Assembly: GCF_026410305.1 (NCBI RefSeq)
Contig: NZ_JAPMLQ010000007.1
Span: 186,001 to 250,000 of the forward strand
Origin: Sulfitobacter sp. F26204
GTDB taxonomy: Bacteria > Pseudomonadota > Alphaproteobacteria > Rhodobacterales > Rhodobacteraceae
Direction: 5' to 3'
Length of the DNA stretch: 64,000 nt
Shown one piece after another: positions 36,419 to 45,532 of the stretch. Each line of letters starts with the position of its first letter. The stretch's first letter is position 1. The position numbers and the translations under genes were made by a program. The notes beneath the pieces were generated by a model. It worked only from the letters and a program-made list of their open reading frames with translations. It did not search any database and was not told the DNA's origin.

Positions 36419-37726
36419 TCATTTGACGATCACTTCGTCTTTGACAAACATGTTTGCCCATGCCCGTTCCACCAGTTCCGGCGACATTTGATAGGGTATG
36501 CCTTCGAAATCACAGATTGCTATCATCTGATCAATCAGAAAAATCGGCTGGTAGTTGGCATAGATGTTGTCGATCGTCGGGTATTTTGTCTTGAGCAGGT
36601 AAACCAGGGTGGCCTCGTCCAATGGCATGCCGCGTTTACGGGCGACCATGGCAAAAATCTTGAGATAGTTTTCCTGGTTCGGACCGTCGATCTTGATCTT
36701 GAAAAAGATACGGCGCAGGGCGGCGGTATCGAAAATCTTGTTCGGGTGGAAGTTGGTGGAGAAAATCACCAGCGTATCGAAAGGCACCTCGAATTTTTCT
36801 CCCGATTGCAGGGCGAGAATATCCTTGGATTCTTCAAGGGGAACGATCCAGCGGTTGACGATGCTCTGCGGTGTTTCCTTTTGGCGTCCAAGGTCGTCGA
36901 CAATGAAAATACCGCCGGTCGATTTCAGTTGCAGTGGGGCCTGGTAGGTTTTTGCCGTCGGGTTATAAACCAGATCAAGCATGTCAGTTGTCAGTTCGCC
37001 ACCTGTGATCACTGTGGGGCGTTCGCAGCAGACATAGCGGGTGTCAAAGCGCGTGACACGGCGCAGCGAGTGGGGATCCTGAACGTTCTCTTCGGCTTTG
37101 GAGTGAACGATAGGATCATAAATTGTGATCACCTGTGACGCATATTCAATGGCAAAGGGCACATAGACCTTGTCACCCAAGGCATCGCGGATGCCGTTGG
37201 AGATGGAAGATTTGCCGTTGCCCGGCGGGCCATACATCAGGATCGAGCGGCCCGCAGAGACAGCGGGGCCAAGATGGTCCAGCAGGCTGTCGGGCAGAAC
37301 CAGATGACCCATCGCGCCGATCAGTTGATCCCTGGTGACCTGGATATTGCGCACGGACTGGCGTTTGACCTGTGCGCTGTAAACATCAAGGGGCACGGGC
37401 ATCGGGCCGAAATATTCGGACTGTGCCAGAGCATCAAGCGCGCGCGCCTTGCCTGCGTCGGTCAGTTGATAGCCCATCTCGTTACCATTATTGGCATTCA
37501 GGGTACCTGTTGCTTCGATCAGGCGTTGTTCGCGGGCCATGTCCACCAGTTCCTGCGTGATCGGAATAGGCAAACAGACAGCAGAAGCCAATTCGCTGAC
37601 AAGGTCGATGTTCTTGCGAAAGATCGTCTTGATGATGATGTCGCGCATCATCACGATAGGCAGTTGCATATCCTCAAGCCGTTTGGGCGGAGGAGGTGCC
37701 ATTACTGTGGATGTTTGCATGTTCAT
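36419..37726 (-). CDS. Winged-helix AAA+ ATPase of the tad locus
   Basis: A 435-residue protein. Residues about 22-100 look like a winged-helix (ITQELVDMAREQRLIEATG, then GYQLTDAGKARALDAL). An AAA+ module follows with Walker A GPPGNGKS (166-173), Walker B IFIVDD (273-278), sensor STN (323-325) and Arg338-339. The helicase-like parts are absent. ATPases of this type occur at the end of tad loci in Rhodobacterales, but I know of no characterised role. GAAGGAACC is the ribosome binding site. It follows cpaA by 165 bases on the same strand. Confidence 0.75.
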   Translation of the reverse strand: MNMQTSTVMAPPPPKRLEDMQLPIVMMRDIIIKTIFRKNIDLVSELASAVCLPIPITQELVDMAREQRLIEATGTLNANNGNEMGYQLTDAGKARALDALAQSEYFGPMPVPLDVYSAQVKRQSVRNIQVTRDQLIGAMGHLVLPDSLLDHLGPAVSAGRSILMYGPPGNGKSSISNGIRDALGDKVYVPFAIEYASQVITIYDPIVHSKAEENVQDPHSLRRVTRFDTRYVCCERPTVITGGELTTDMLDLVYNPTAKTYQAPLQLKSTGGIFIVDDLGRQKETPQSIVNRWIVPLEESKDILALQSGEKFEVPFDTLVIFSTNFHPNKIFDTAALRRIFFKIKIDGPNQENYLKIFAMVARKRGMPLDEATLVYLLKTKYPTIDNIYANYQPIFLIDQMIAICDFEGIPYQMSPELVERAWANMFVKDEVIVK

Positions 37727-37891
37727 GGTGCGGTTCCTTCGGGCAGGCGTGCGCGGGCAATGCAGAGTGGGGTTCGAATATGGCGTCTAATGCTCAATTC
37801 CGGCTTTTCTATGGAGAATCGGGGTTTGTTTACCGCCTCTTCCCGGAGCGAGGAGATGCGATCCAGGAGTGTAGAACCGCGCTGTAATGCT

Positions 37892-38383
37892 TTAGGATCC
37901 ATAGAGCGTACCCAATAGGAGATAGATCGCGAGCGCCGGACCAAGGGCGAGGCCCATGGGAAACTTCTTGCGATCCCAGCTCACCCAATGTGGGGCAAGT
38001 TCGCGCAAGGGCGTATATTTTGCGCCTCTGTGCGCCACCGCAGCAGCCAACAGGGCCGCAGCAAACAACGCCATCAACAAACGCAAATCACCCAATGCGA
38101 TATAGGGGGCGGCGGCGGCTGCAAACTTTGCGTCGCCTGCGCCCATGGCACCTGCACCGTTCAGGATCACGCCCACCACCAGTACAATCAGCAATGCGGC
38201 CAAACGCCAGAGATAGGCGGTGAAGGGCATCAGGAATACGCCGATCACCAAAAAGACCAGCGCCAAAAGGACAACAGACTGGTTGGTGATCTTCATCTGG
38301 GCCATGTCGGTGAAGGCCACATATAGGCAAATCGGCAGAACGAAGGGCAAAAACCACATCGCATGTGTGGCATCAATCGCCAT
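37892..38383 (-). CDS. cpaA: Prepilin peptidase CpaA (TadV)
   Basis: A 163-residue type IV prepilin peptidase of the A24 family, an integral membrane aspartic protease. It has the conserved aspartates Asp26 (in FTDMAQ) and Asp84 in GAGD (81-84), and about four to five membrane helices. It should process the Flp pilins at the end of this locus. Confidence 0.9.
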   Translation of the reverse strand: MAIDATHAMWFLPFVLPICLYVAFTDMAQMKITNQSVVLLALVFLVIGVFLMPFTAYLWRLAALLIVLVVGVILNGAGAMGAGDAKFAAAAAPYIALGDLRLLMALFAAALLAAAVAHRGAKYTPLRELAPHWVSWDRKKFPMGLALGPALAIYLLLGTLYGS

Positions 38384-38387
38384 GAGG

Positions 38388-39239
38388 TCAGCCGTTCTCT
38401 AGCGCGCGCAGCGAACGGACCGCGGCTTCGAAATGCTGGGGGTGGGTGTCGATTGCTTCACGCAGCAGGCTCTTTCCGGTTTCCACATCACCCTGTTTGA
38501 CTGCAGAAAGGGCCATTGTGTGCAACAATTGCGCACGTTCCGACTGATCCATCGGTATCACCGGCAAGGTGTAGTCACGTTGGGCAGAGCGTGCGAGAAT
38601 CAGGTTGTTCTTCGCGGTGAACAATGCGGGATCCTGCCGGATGGCATCAGAAAAAAGACGTTCCGCGGCGGGGTAATCACCACGGGTCAGCTTGGAATAT
38701 CCCCAGTTGTTCATCACCGCACCGGGGGTTGTCGTAAGACCGACGGCAATTTCATAAAAGCTGTCGGCTTTTTTCCATTCCTTGTTGCTGTCGGCAACAA
38801 TTGCTTCAAGACGGTAGCGCTTGAAGGTTTCATGGGTTGGGGGGACGGCGTCCAGAACCTTTTCTGCTGCAGCCCAGTCACCGGCACGGATCAGTGCATC
38901 GGCCTGTTCGACGCTGTCATCGGCCGTGGCCTCGGGCATCTTGACGACCTTGCCCCATGCGCTGGCCCCTTCGGTTGCACGTTTGGCTCTCACCAGTGAC
39001 GCGGCAAGTCCGCGTTGGTGGTCTATGCGATCAGGGTCCTTGGCCGTTGCGCGCTGGAAGTAGGTCACAGCTTCGTTCGGGTCGGCGACCGTCAGCATGA
39101 CATCTGAAATATCGTTGCCATCCAGTGCATCAACGTCTTCGAATGCCCGTTCGACGGTATCATTCGCGTTCTTTTCACCACAGCCTGCAACTGCGGTAAC
39201 CCCTGCAACGCAGAGGGCCAATAGGATAGGGTGGCGCAT
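38388..39239 (-). CDS. TPR lipoprotein, TadD-like (second copy)
   Basis: A 283-residue precursor with a lipobox (VAGC, Cys20) and at least three TPR-like repeats in the C-terminal half (YYSKLTRGDYPAAERLFSDAI, LHTMALSAVKQGDVETGKSLLREAI). TadD is a TPR lipoprotein needed for Flp pilus assembly; this is the longer of two such proteins in the locus. Confidence 0.75.
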   Translation of the reverse strand: MRHPILLALCVAGVTAVAGCGEKNANDTVERAFEDVDALDGNDISDVMLTVADPNEAVTYFQRATAKDPDRIDHQRGLAASLVRAKRATEGASAWGKVVKMPEATADDSVEQADALIRAGDWAAAEKVLDAVPPTHETFKRYRLEAIVADSNKEWKKADSFYEIAVGLTTTPGAVMNNWGYSKLTRGDYPAAERLFSDAIRQDPALFTAKNNLILARSAQRDYTLPVIPMDQSERAQLLHTMALSAVKQGDVETGKSLLREAIDTHPQHFEAAVRSLRALENG

Positions 39240-39287
39240 TTTAGCGTCCTTTTTACTGCTCTGCCTCGGCCTTTGCGGCCACGACTA

Positions 39288-39806
39288 TCATAGTGTCGGA
39301 CTGATCAGGTAGTCACCCGAGCCTCGCCGCACCAATTTGTAATTTTCGTCGTCAAGAGGTAAAGTATCAGAGTTTTCTGATTTTGCGAGTGCTAACCTCA
39401 AATTGTCGCGAATTGCGTCACTTTCGCCATTATCAAGCGCATAGGCACGGCGCAAAATCTGTTCGGCCTCTACGGTTTTGCCCCGTTCCATCAGGACAAC
39501 ACCCAGATTGTTCCAGACTTCCGGCTGCTTTGCATCTTTTTTGACTGCGCGTCGCAGCAGGCTTTCCGCCTGTCCCAAACGGCCAAGGCCAAGATTGGCG
39601 CTGCCCAGACCGGAAAGAACCTCTACGTCCAGACCGTTTTCAAGAGCCGCCCGATTAAAAGACTTGATTGCCAGTTCAAACTGTCCTGCTGCCATCAAAC
39701 GGTGCCCCACTTCGATCCCGTCCTCCGCAACCGCATTTTGATTGACACCCGGGGCAAAGACCTGATCCCCCGCAGCAGAAAAGCCACCCGGCGAACAGGC
39801 GGCCAA
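39288..39806 (-). CDS. tadD: TPR protein, probable TadD lipoprotein with unusual start
   Basis: The part that can be read from a standard start (TTG 39806) begins MAACSPGG and contains TPR repeats (LSGLGSANLGLGRLGQAESLLRRAV, VEAEQILRRAYALDN). Upstream in the same frame, codons back to ATA 39860-39858 give a full lipoprotein signal ending LAAC. No ATG, GTG or TTG exists in that stretch. It starts 6 bases after the tadC stop. Either an ATA or CTG codon initiates, or a start-codon mutation has occurred. Confidence 0.7.
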   Translation of the reverse strand: MAACSPGGFSAAGDQVFAPGVNQNAVAEDGIEVGHRLMAAGQFELAIKSFNRAALENGLDVEVLSGLGSANLGLGRLGQAESLLRRAVKKDAKQPEVWNNLGVVLMERGKTVEAEQILRRAYALDNGESDAIRDNLRLALAKSENSDTLPLDDENYKLVRRGSGDYLISPTL

Positions 39807-39865
39807 TCCGATAGCTGAAAGGAGTGCCAGAGCGCCGAAAAGGACACGCTCAACCGATATGTGTT

Positions 39866-40849
39866 TTATTGCCCCGGTCCTGACATTTTGCCCAGTTCTG
39901 TGATGCCATGTACCGACGGTCCGACCAGAATGATCAGAAGCGGCGGCACGGTCAGGCCCATAGTGGCAAGTGTCATCTTGGTTGGCAACTTGTTTGCGGC
40001 TTCTTCCGCGCGCATTACGCGCTTGTCGCGCATCTCTGCGGCGTAAACCCGCAATGCATCCGAGATCGAGGTGCCAAAGGCAGCGGATTGTACCAGCACC
40101 GTTACAAAGGACGATACATCCTGAACGCCACAGCGTTCGCCCATGTCATTGAGAACGGTAATCTTGTCTTTACCGGCCTTCATTTCATAAGCGACCACTT
40201 CGAACTCTTCTGCCAATGCAGGGTAGGATGCCTTGAGTTCCCGGGCCACGCGCACAATACATTGATCCAGAGACTGCCCTGCTTCGACGCAAACCAGCAT
40301 CATATCAAGCGAATCCGGAAACCCACGGGTGATTTCCTCTTTGCGGGCGGCAACACGGCGGGTCACCCAGTATTTTGGCAGGTAGTACCCAGCAGCACCG
40401 GGACCGATGGTCCACATCATGGTTTTCTGCGTGCTCAGCCCTTCGCCACCGCCCAGAAAATTGATGTAAATGATGCCTGCCACCAGCCCCAGCAGGCCCA
40501 GTGTCATCTGGGCGAAATAAAACATCCGAACGGCATCGCGGCCTTGGTAGCCGGCTTGGCGCAATTCAAGTTGCTTGGCAGAAAGTTCGGCCACGTCTTC
40601 GGGTTCCAGAAACTTGGCGAATTTCTGCAGCTGTTGGTTGCCGCCCGCGTGACGCAATTGGTTTTTACCGTCGTCTTTTGAGGATCCGGTGTTTGAGGCT
40701 CGTTTGAGCTTTTCAAGGGGATCTTCGGGCTGACGTAGCATCATGATGACAGTCACGGCAACAAGGCTTAACCCCAGAACGCCGACGATGATAATCAGAC
40801 CCATGGGTCCCAGAAGTGCGGTGATCTGATCGTTGATTGCAGTAATCAT
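39866..40849 (-). CDS. tadC: Tad inner-membrane platform protein TadC
   Basis: A 327-residue member of the type II secretion GspF/TadC family. It has one N-terminal membrane helix, a central cytoplasmic GSPII_F domain with RVARELKASYPALAEEFEVVAYEMKAG, and C-terminal helices. TadC and TadB form the pilus assembly platform with the ATPase TadA. Confidence 0.92.
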   Translation of the reverse strand: MITAINDQITALLGPMGLIIIVGVLGLSLVAVTVIMMLRQPEDPLEKLKRASNTGSSKDDGKNQLRHAGGNQQLQKFAKFLEPEDVAELSAKQLELRQAGYQGRDAVRMFYFAQMTLGLLGLVAGIIYINFLGGGEGLSTQKTMMWTIGPGAAGYYLPKYWVTRRVAARKEEITRGFPDSLDMMLVCVEAGQSLDQCIVRVARELKASYPALAEEFEVVAYEMKAGKDKITVLNDMGERCGVQDVSSFVTVLVQSAAFGTSISDALRVYAAEMRDKRVMRAEEAANKLPTKMTLATMGLTVPPLLIILVGPSVHGITELGKMSGPGQ

Positions 40850-40862
40850 GTCCGGTTCCCCT

Positions 40863-41825
40863 TTACACTTTGATGTCTGTTAAGATCCGCATCACGAACA
40901 GGTTCGCAGCAAGAAAAATGCCAACCAGGAAACATGCCGGGATAAAGAGCGGGTGATCCAGCACCGCGTCGTAATAATGCGGATCAGAGACCTTGATCAC
41001 GATCAAGGCCACGATCGGGAAGGCGGACAGGAACTTGCCTGACCATTTCGCCTCAGCGGTGATTGCCTTGACGCGACGGAACAGTCGGAAGCGGGCACGG
41101 ATCACCTTGGCCAGACCGGCAAGAATTTCAGCGAGATTACCCCCGGATTGCTGCTGGATTGTTACGGCAACCGCGAGAAAGCGCAAATCCTGCATATCCA
41201 GGCGTTCGGCCATGTCTTTCAGCGCTTCGCCGACATCTCGGCCATAGGCAGCCTCATCCGCGATCACCCCGAATTCCGAGGCGAGAGGATCCTGGACTTC
41301 CTTTGCGACGATAGAAATCGCACTGGTAAAGGGGTGACCCACCCGCAAGGAGCGCACCATCAATTCAACTGCGTCTGGCAGTTGTTCCTCGATCATGGCC
41401 ATGCGTTTGCTGGCCTTGGACGACACCCAGAAATAGACTGCGCCAATACCGATTCCGACAGCAAGCAAGGCCCGGACCGCTGGTTCGGTCTCGGTACCGA
41501 TGGTCAGACCCAGAAAGGCGATAACCGCCAGGCCGCCCATCAACATGATCAATTGTTGCGGTGTAAAGGCAATTGCGGCCTTCTGTGCCTTGTCGGACAA
41601 CAAGGAATACAGCGGAATGGACTTGGCATCCATATGCTGCTCCATTTCCTTGCGCAGCTTTTCCAATACCTCTTCCCGGCGCGACCCTTTCTCCAGCATC
41701 TCAAGCCGGCGGTTCACGCGACTGTTCAGGCTGATGGATTTGCCAAAGGCCACGAGATACAGGCCTTCGACCAGCACCAGCACACCGACAAAAATCAGGC
41801 CATAGATAATTGGTTCAGCAGACAT
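40863..41825 (-). CDS. tadB: Tad inner-membrane platform protein TadB
   Basis: A 320-residue GspF/TadB protein with membrane helices near both ends and the GSPII_F region VELMVRSLRVGHPFTSAISIVAKEVQ and VTIQQQSGGNLAEIL. The frame opens at 41855, but MSAEPIIYG at 41825 fits the family N-terminus. It is followed directly by tadC. Confidence 0.93.
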   Translation of the reverse strand: MSAEPIIYGLIFVGVLVLVEGLYLVAFGKSISLNSRVNRRLEMLEKGSRREEVLEKLRKEMEQHMDAKSIPLYSLLSDKAQKAAIAFTPQQLIMLMGGLAVIAFLGLTIGTETEPAVRALLAVGIGIGAVYFWVSSKASKRMAMIEEQLPDAVELMVRSLRVGHPFTSAISIVAKEVQDPLASEFGVIADEAAYGRDVGEALKDMAERLDMQDLRFLAVAVTIQQQSGGNLAEILAGLAKVIRARFRLFRRVKAITAEAKWSGKFLSAFPIVALIVIKVSDPHYYDAVLDHPLFIPACFLVGIFLAANLFVMRILTDIKV

Positions 41826-41881
41826 TTCGTTGATCCTTATTGCGCTTTTTTGCACATGGTTTCAGGCATCGGGGCATATGG

Positions 41882-43315
41882 TTATTGGGCCGCGATTGGT
41901 TCGTAGATGGAAGATGGCAGATCATAGCCCCACATGCGGAACCGTTCTGCATAGTGGCTGCGTACACCGGTGGCGGTGAAATGGCCGATGATCTTGTTTT
42001 CGGGCGTCAGGCCGACGCGCTGATAGCGGAAAATCTCCTGCATCGAGATCACATCACCTTCCATGCCGGTGATTTCCGTGATCGAGGTCATGCGCCGCGA
42101 ACCGTCTTGCAAGCGCGAGGCCTGTACGATGAGGTTCACAGCAGAGGACACCTGGGAACGGACGGCCTTGAGCGGCATTTCAATACCCGCCATGGCAATC
42201 ATGTTTTCCAGTCGAGACACGCCATCGCGCGCACTGTTCGCGTGGATTGTGGTCATGGAGCCATCGTGGCCGGTGTTCATGGCCTGCAACATGTCGATCA
42301 CTTCTTCGCCGCGGGTTTCCCCGACGATGATCCGGTCAGGGCGCATCCGCAGGGCGTTTTTCAAACAGTCGCGCGGCGAAACCTCGCCTTTGCCTTCGAC
42401 ATTTGGCGGGCGGCTTTCCATCCGGCCAACATGGGTCTGTTGCAGCTGAAGTTCCGCCGTATCCTCGATCGTCAGGATGCGCTCGGAATTGTCGATGAAC
42501 GAAGACAGCGCGTTCAGCGTGGTGGTTTTACCTGACCCCGTACCGCCGGAAACAATGATATTCAGCCGTGTCGCAACAGCGGCCTGCAAATAGGCTGCCA
42601 TTTCTTCGGTGAAGGCCCCGAAATTCACCAGGTCGTCGATGCCTAGTTTGTCTTTTTTGAACTTCCGAATGGAAACCAGCGATCCATCCACCGCGATTGG
42701 TGGGACCATGGCGTTGAAACGTGAACCATCCTGCAAACGGGCATCCACGTAGGGGTTTGATTCATCGACCCGACGGCCAACGGCGGATACGATTTTATCG
42801 ATGATCCGCAACAGATGGCGTTCGTCCTTGAATGTGATGTCTGTCAGTTCCAGCTTGCCGTCGCGTTCAACAAAGATTTGTTGCGGGCCGTTGACGAGAA
42901 TATCGTTGACGCTTTCATCCTTGAGCAATGTCTCAAGCGGCCCCAGCCCCGTAACTTCGTCATAAAGCTCGGAGTTGAGCGTCATGCGGTCTTCTCGGTT
43001 CAGGACGATCGACTTTTCAGCCAGGATTTCAACAGCGATCTCGTTGATTTCCTGCCGCAAATCCGCTTCGGTGGCGTGTTCGAGTGCGGCAAGATTGAGG
43101 TTGTCCAAAAGCGCGCGGTGCAGCTCAAGCTTGATGTCAGACATACGCTGCTTGCGCTTTACTTCCTTATCAACCGGTGCGGCCTTTGCTGGGGCCAAAG
43201 CCTTGCGCATGGAGGCCGCGGGCTTTTTCTCTTCAATCGAGGTGACGTTATCAATAATCTCGACCGGTTTTTGCGGAGCGGCTTTTGCACCTGGTTTCTT
43301 GTATTTGGAAAACAT
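41882..43315 (-). CDS. cpaF: Tad/Flp pilus assembly ATPase CpaF (TadA)
   Basis: A 477-residue type II/IV secretion-type hexameric ATPase powering Flp pilus extension and retraction. It has a helical N-terminal domain, the [13 protein letters not shown] subdomain, Walker A GGTGSGKT (257-264), the Asp box and Walker B ([14 protein letters not shown]). It is the only ATPase of this type seen in the locus. Confidence 0.95.
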   Translation of the reverse strand: MFSKYKKPGAKAAPQKPVEIIDNVTSIEEKKPAASMRKALAPAKAAPVDKEVKRKQRMSDIKLELHRALLDNLNLAALEHATEADLRQEINEIAVEILAEKSIVLNREDRMTLNSELYDEVTGLGPLETLLKDESVNDILVNGPQQIFVERDGKLELTDITFKDERHLLRIIDKIVSAVGRRVDESNPYVDARLQDGSRFNAMVPPIAVDGSLVSIRKFKKDKLGIDDLVNFGAFTEEMAAYLQAAVATRLNIIVSGGTGSGKTTTLNALSSFIDNSERILTIEDTAELQLQQTHVGRMESRPPNVEGKGEVSPRDCLKNALRMRPDRIIVGETRGEEVIDMLQAMNTGHDGSMTTIHANSARDGVSRLENMIAMAGIEMPLKAVRSQVSSAVNLIVQASRLQDGSRRMTSITEITGMEGDVISMQEIFRYQRVGLTPENKIIGHFTATGVRSHYAERFRMWGYDLPSSIYEPIAAQ

Positions 43316-43336
43316 TTTGTTTCTTTCCGTGAATGA

Positions 43337-44575
43337 TTAAGCGGCTTCAGCCTGATCGTTCTTGAGATCGTGAATGGAAGCAGCCAGTTTCATCAGTTCT
43401 TTGCGCAGCGGGCTTTTGGGGGCTGAATTGGCCAGTGGCATACCGTGGTCATTGGCCTGGGTGATGGGCTTGCCTCCGTCGGGCAATTGAACATCAATCG
43501 AGATGGCCAGTGACTCAGCCATACGTTTGACGCGGCCCTTGGCGTTTAGGTCAGTGAATTTGGGCGCACGGTTCAGGACATACCGCAGCTTTTCCACCGG
43601 CAGTTCTTCGGACTGCAAGGCGCGTTTGAACCGCAGCGTGTTCTGTGCACTGCGCATATCGAGTTCGACCATCGCAAAATAGACATGCGCCATGTTCAGC
43701 ACGGCTTCGGACCAGTGAACAAGGGTCGAGGGCATATCGACAATGACATAGTCAAATTGGTTGCGTGCCATTTCAAGGACGCGTGTCACGTCTTCGGATG
43801 TAATCAGGTCAAGCGGCAACATATCCGTAGGCGCGGTCAAGACTTGCAAGACATCTTCATATGTCAGCAATGCCTGGCCAAAAATCTCTTCATCCATGTT
43901 TTCTGTCTCTGACAACATTTCATAGACAACTTCACGACGGGGCAGATCGAGGAATGTGGCAACTGAACCGAATTGCAGATCCAGATCCAAAAGGCAGACC
44001 GACGGTGCGTTCTTCTTGTCCACGTTGGCCAGTTCCCAGGCCAGGTTCACGGCCATGGTCGTGGATCCGGTCCCACCAGCGAGGCCATGCACAACGATCA
44101 AAGCGCCGTCTTTTCGCGCCCCTGCTTCCAGTGTCGGCGCCTGCACTGTCTCCACTACGGGTGGTTTGCCATCGGAGCGCAAACGTTGCACGGCCTGTGC
44201 CAGTTCACCTTCGGGCAGGGGGTAGGGAACGAATTCATCCGCCCCTTTGCGCAACAATGAATGAAGGGCGGCAGGCGTCACATCTTCAGCGATGAGGATC
44301 ACCTTGATGTCCCGGTTCTTCGCCTGTTCAATGATCTCGGTCATCAATACAAGGTTTTCTTCGTCGGATTCATCCATCGCGAGAGCGATAAATTCCATGG
44401 CCTCTGCTTCGGGCTGGCCAAAGAATGCCAATGCTTCTGCAAAACCGAGGTCGCCCCAGCTTTCTCCCAGGACTTCTTCCATATCTTCGATCAACAGATC
44501 AAAGTTTTGCACATCGCGGCTGACAGTACAGGCCACAATCGGCGTTGTCTGAGGTTGCGGCATTACACTACTCAT
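43337..44575 (-). CDS. cpaE: Pilus localisation ATPase-like protein CpaE (TadZ)
   Basis: A 412-residue protein with an N-terminal receiver-like domain (about 10-135) and a C-terminal MinD/ParA-like domain. The P-loop region is GLAGGTGSTT (164-173), lacking both lysines of the deviant Walker A; such substitutions are typical of TadZ proteins. CpaE/TadZ sets the pole at which the pilus is built. ATG 44575 is used rather than GTG 44596. Confidence 0.9.
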   Translation of the reverse strand: MSSVMPQPQTTPIVACTVSRDVQNFDLLIEDMEEVLGESWGDLGFAEALAFFGQPEAEAMEFIALAMDESDEENLVLMTEIIEQAKNRDIKVILIAEDVTPAALHSLLRKGADEFVPYPLPEGELAQAVQRLRSDGKPPVVETVQAPTLEAGARKDGALIVVHGLAGGTGSTTMAVNLAWELANVDKKNAPSVCLLDLDLQFGSVATFLDLPRREVVYEMLSETENMDEEIFGQALLTYEDVLQVLTAPTDMLPLDLITSEDVTRVLEMARNQFDYVIVDMPSTLVHWSEAVLNMAHVYFAMVELDMRSAQNTLRFKRALQSEELPVEKLRYVLNRAPKFTDLNAKGRVKRMAESLAISIDVQLPDGGKPITQANDHGMPLANSAPKSPLRKELMKLAASIHDLKNDQAEAA

Positions 44576-44856
44576 AGCCTTATATCCTTTGCTCACAAGG
44601 GTTCAGCAAAGGTGTACGCTGCATCTTTGTGCAGATTTTCACCCCTTGCGATCACCCATGCCTGGCATTTTGCGCAGACACATTTGTCCTATAGGGCGAG
44701 ATATTGCAGCCAACTGGGGCAAGATTGGGGCCAAAAGGTTTCGATTGTTGGGTATGTTGAAACGATCCTGTTCTTCTCACGGGATTGGTGAGGCCGGATC
44801 AAAGACACCTGTCCCTGTTCAACAGGGGCAGGGCCGGGTCATCAAGACTGTATTAT
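44576..44856. other. Intergenic region upstream of cpaE
   Basis: These 281 bases precede cpaE on the minus strand. CCCTGTT-C-AACAGGG (44813-44827) is a hairpin just after the OmpA-like gene; it lacks a T-run on the minus strand. A cpaE promoter is likely but not identified. Confidence 0.3.
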
Positions 44857-45528
44857 TTATTCTTCGGTAAGAACTGAACTGCCCAAAGTCGTTGGGGGCA
44901 CCGCACTGGCGACATAATCGCGATAGATGATCTGCGCGTATTTGCCATCAAGAACGGTAGGATGCCGTGAAACAAAGCCGTTCACCTCGGTCACAGTACG
45001 CCGATTCCGGCGTTCGCGGCCTTGGGTCACAATCAATGGCTGGGTTTCACCAAAAGAGGCAACCGCCTCAAGTCGGGAGCGGCTGATGCCCTGACCTGTA
45101 AGATAATGGACCACAGCATCCGCGCGGCGTTTGCCAAGGGCGCGGTTATAGCTGTCAGACCCGACAGCATCTGTATGTCCGTATACGCGAAAACGGATTT
45201 CGGGGAATTGTTTGATCCAGCCAGCCTGTTGGCGCAATATTGCCTGCGCTTGCGCATCAAGCTGCGCTGAGTTGAACGCGAAGTTGACCATGGACTGAAC
45301 TTCAGAGGCAAATCGGTTCGCAAGATCAAAGGTATACTGCCGTTCGCCTGTCATAACCAAACGGTTGTTCAGCGTTGCGTTGCCGAAATATCCAGTGTCT
45401 GTCAATGCGCCCGCTTCGCGGTAAAATTGAGTGTATACCGGATCAGAACTCGGCGCGCAGCCAATCACTGTCGCCAGTGCTGCCATGATACCTGAAAATT
45501 TCAATTTTGTGCGCATTTGGGTTTTCAT
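44857..45528 (-). CDS. OmpA-like lipoprotein in the CpaD position
   Basis: A 223-residue precursor with a lipoprotein signal (VIGC, Cys24) and a C-terminal OmpA-like peptidoglycan-binding domain (NFAFNSAQLDAQAQAIL, YGHTDAVGSDSYNRALGKRRADAV). The slot right after the secretin is where CpaD/RcpB lies in other tad loci, so it probably supports the secretin at the outer membrane. ATG 45528 begins the signal. Confidence 0.85.
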   Translation of the reverse strand: MKTQMRTKLKFSGIMAALATVIGCAPSSDPVYTQFYREAGALTDTGYFGNATLNNRLVMTGERQYTFDLANRFASEVQSMVNFAFNSAQLDAQAQAILRQQAGWIKQFPEIRFRVYGHTDAVGSDSYNRALGKRRADAVVHYLTGQGISRSRLEAVASFGETQPLIVTQGRERRNRRTVTEVNGFVSRHPTVLDGKYAQIIYRDYVASAVPPTTLGSSVLTEE

Positions 45529-45532
45529 CTGA

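Noticed and set aside
37762-37790. GGGTTCGAAT resembling a tRNA T-loop
   Set aside because: No acceptor, D-arm or anticodon arm can be folded around it.
44813-44827. Perfect CCCTGTT/AACAGGG hairpin as terminator of the OmpA-like gene
   Set aside because: No T-run follows in the minus direction, so it is only noted as a hairpin.
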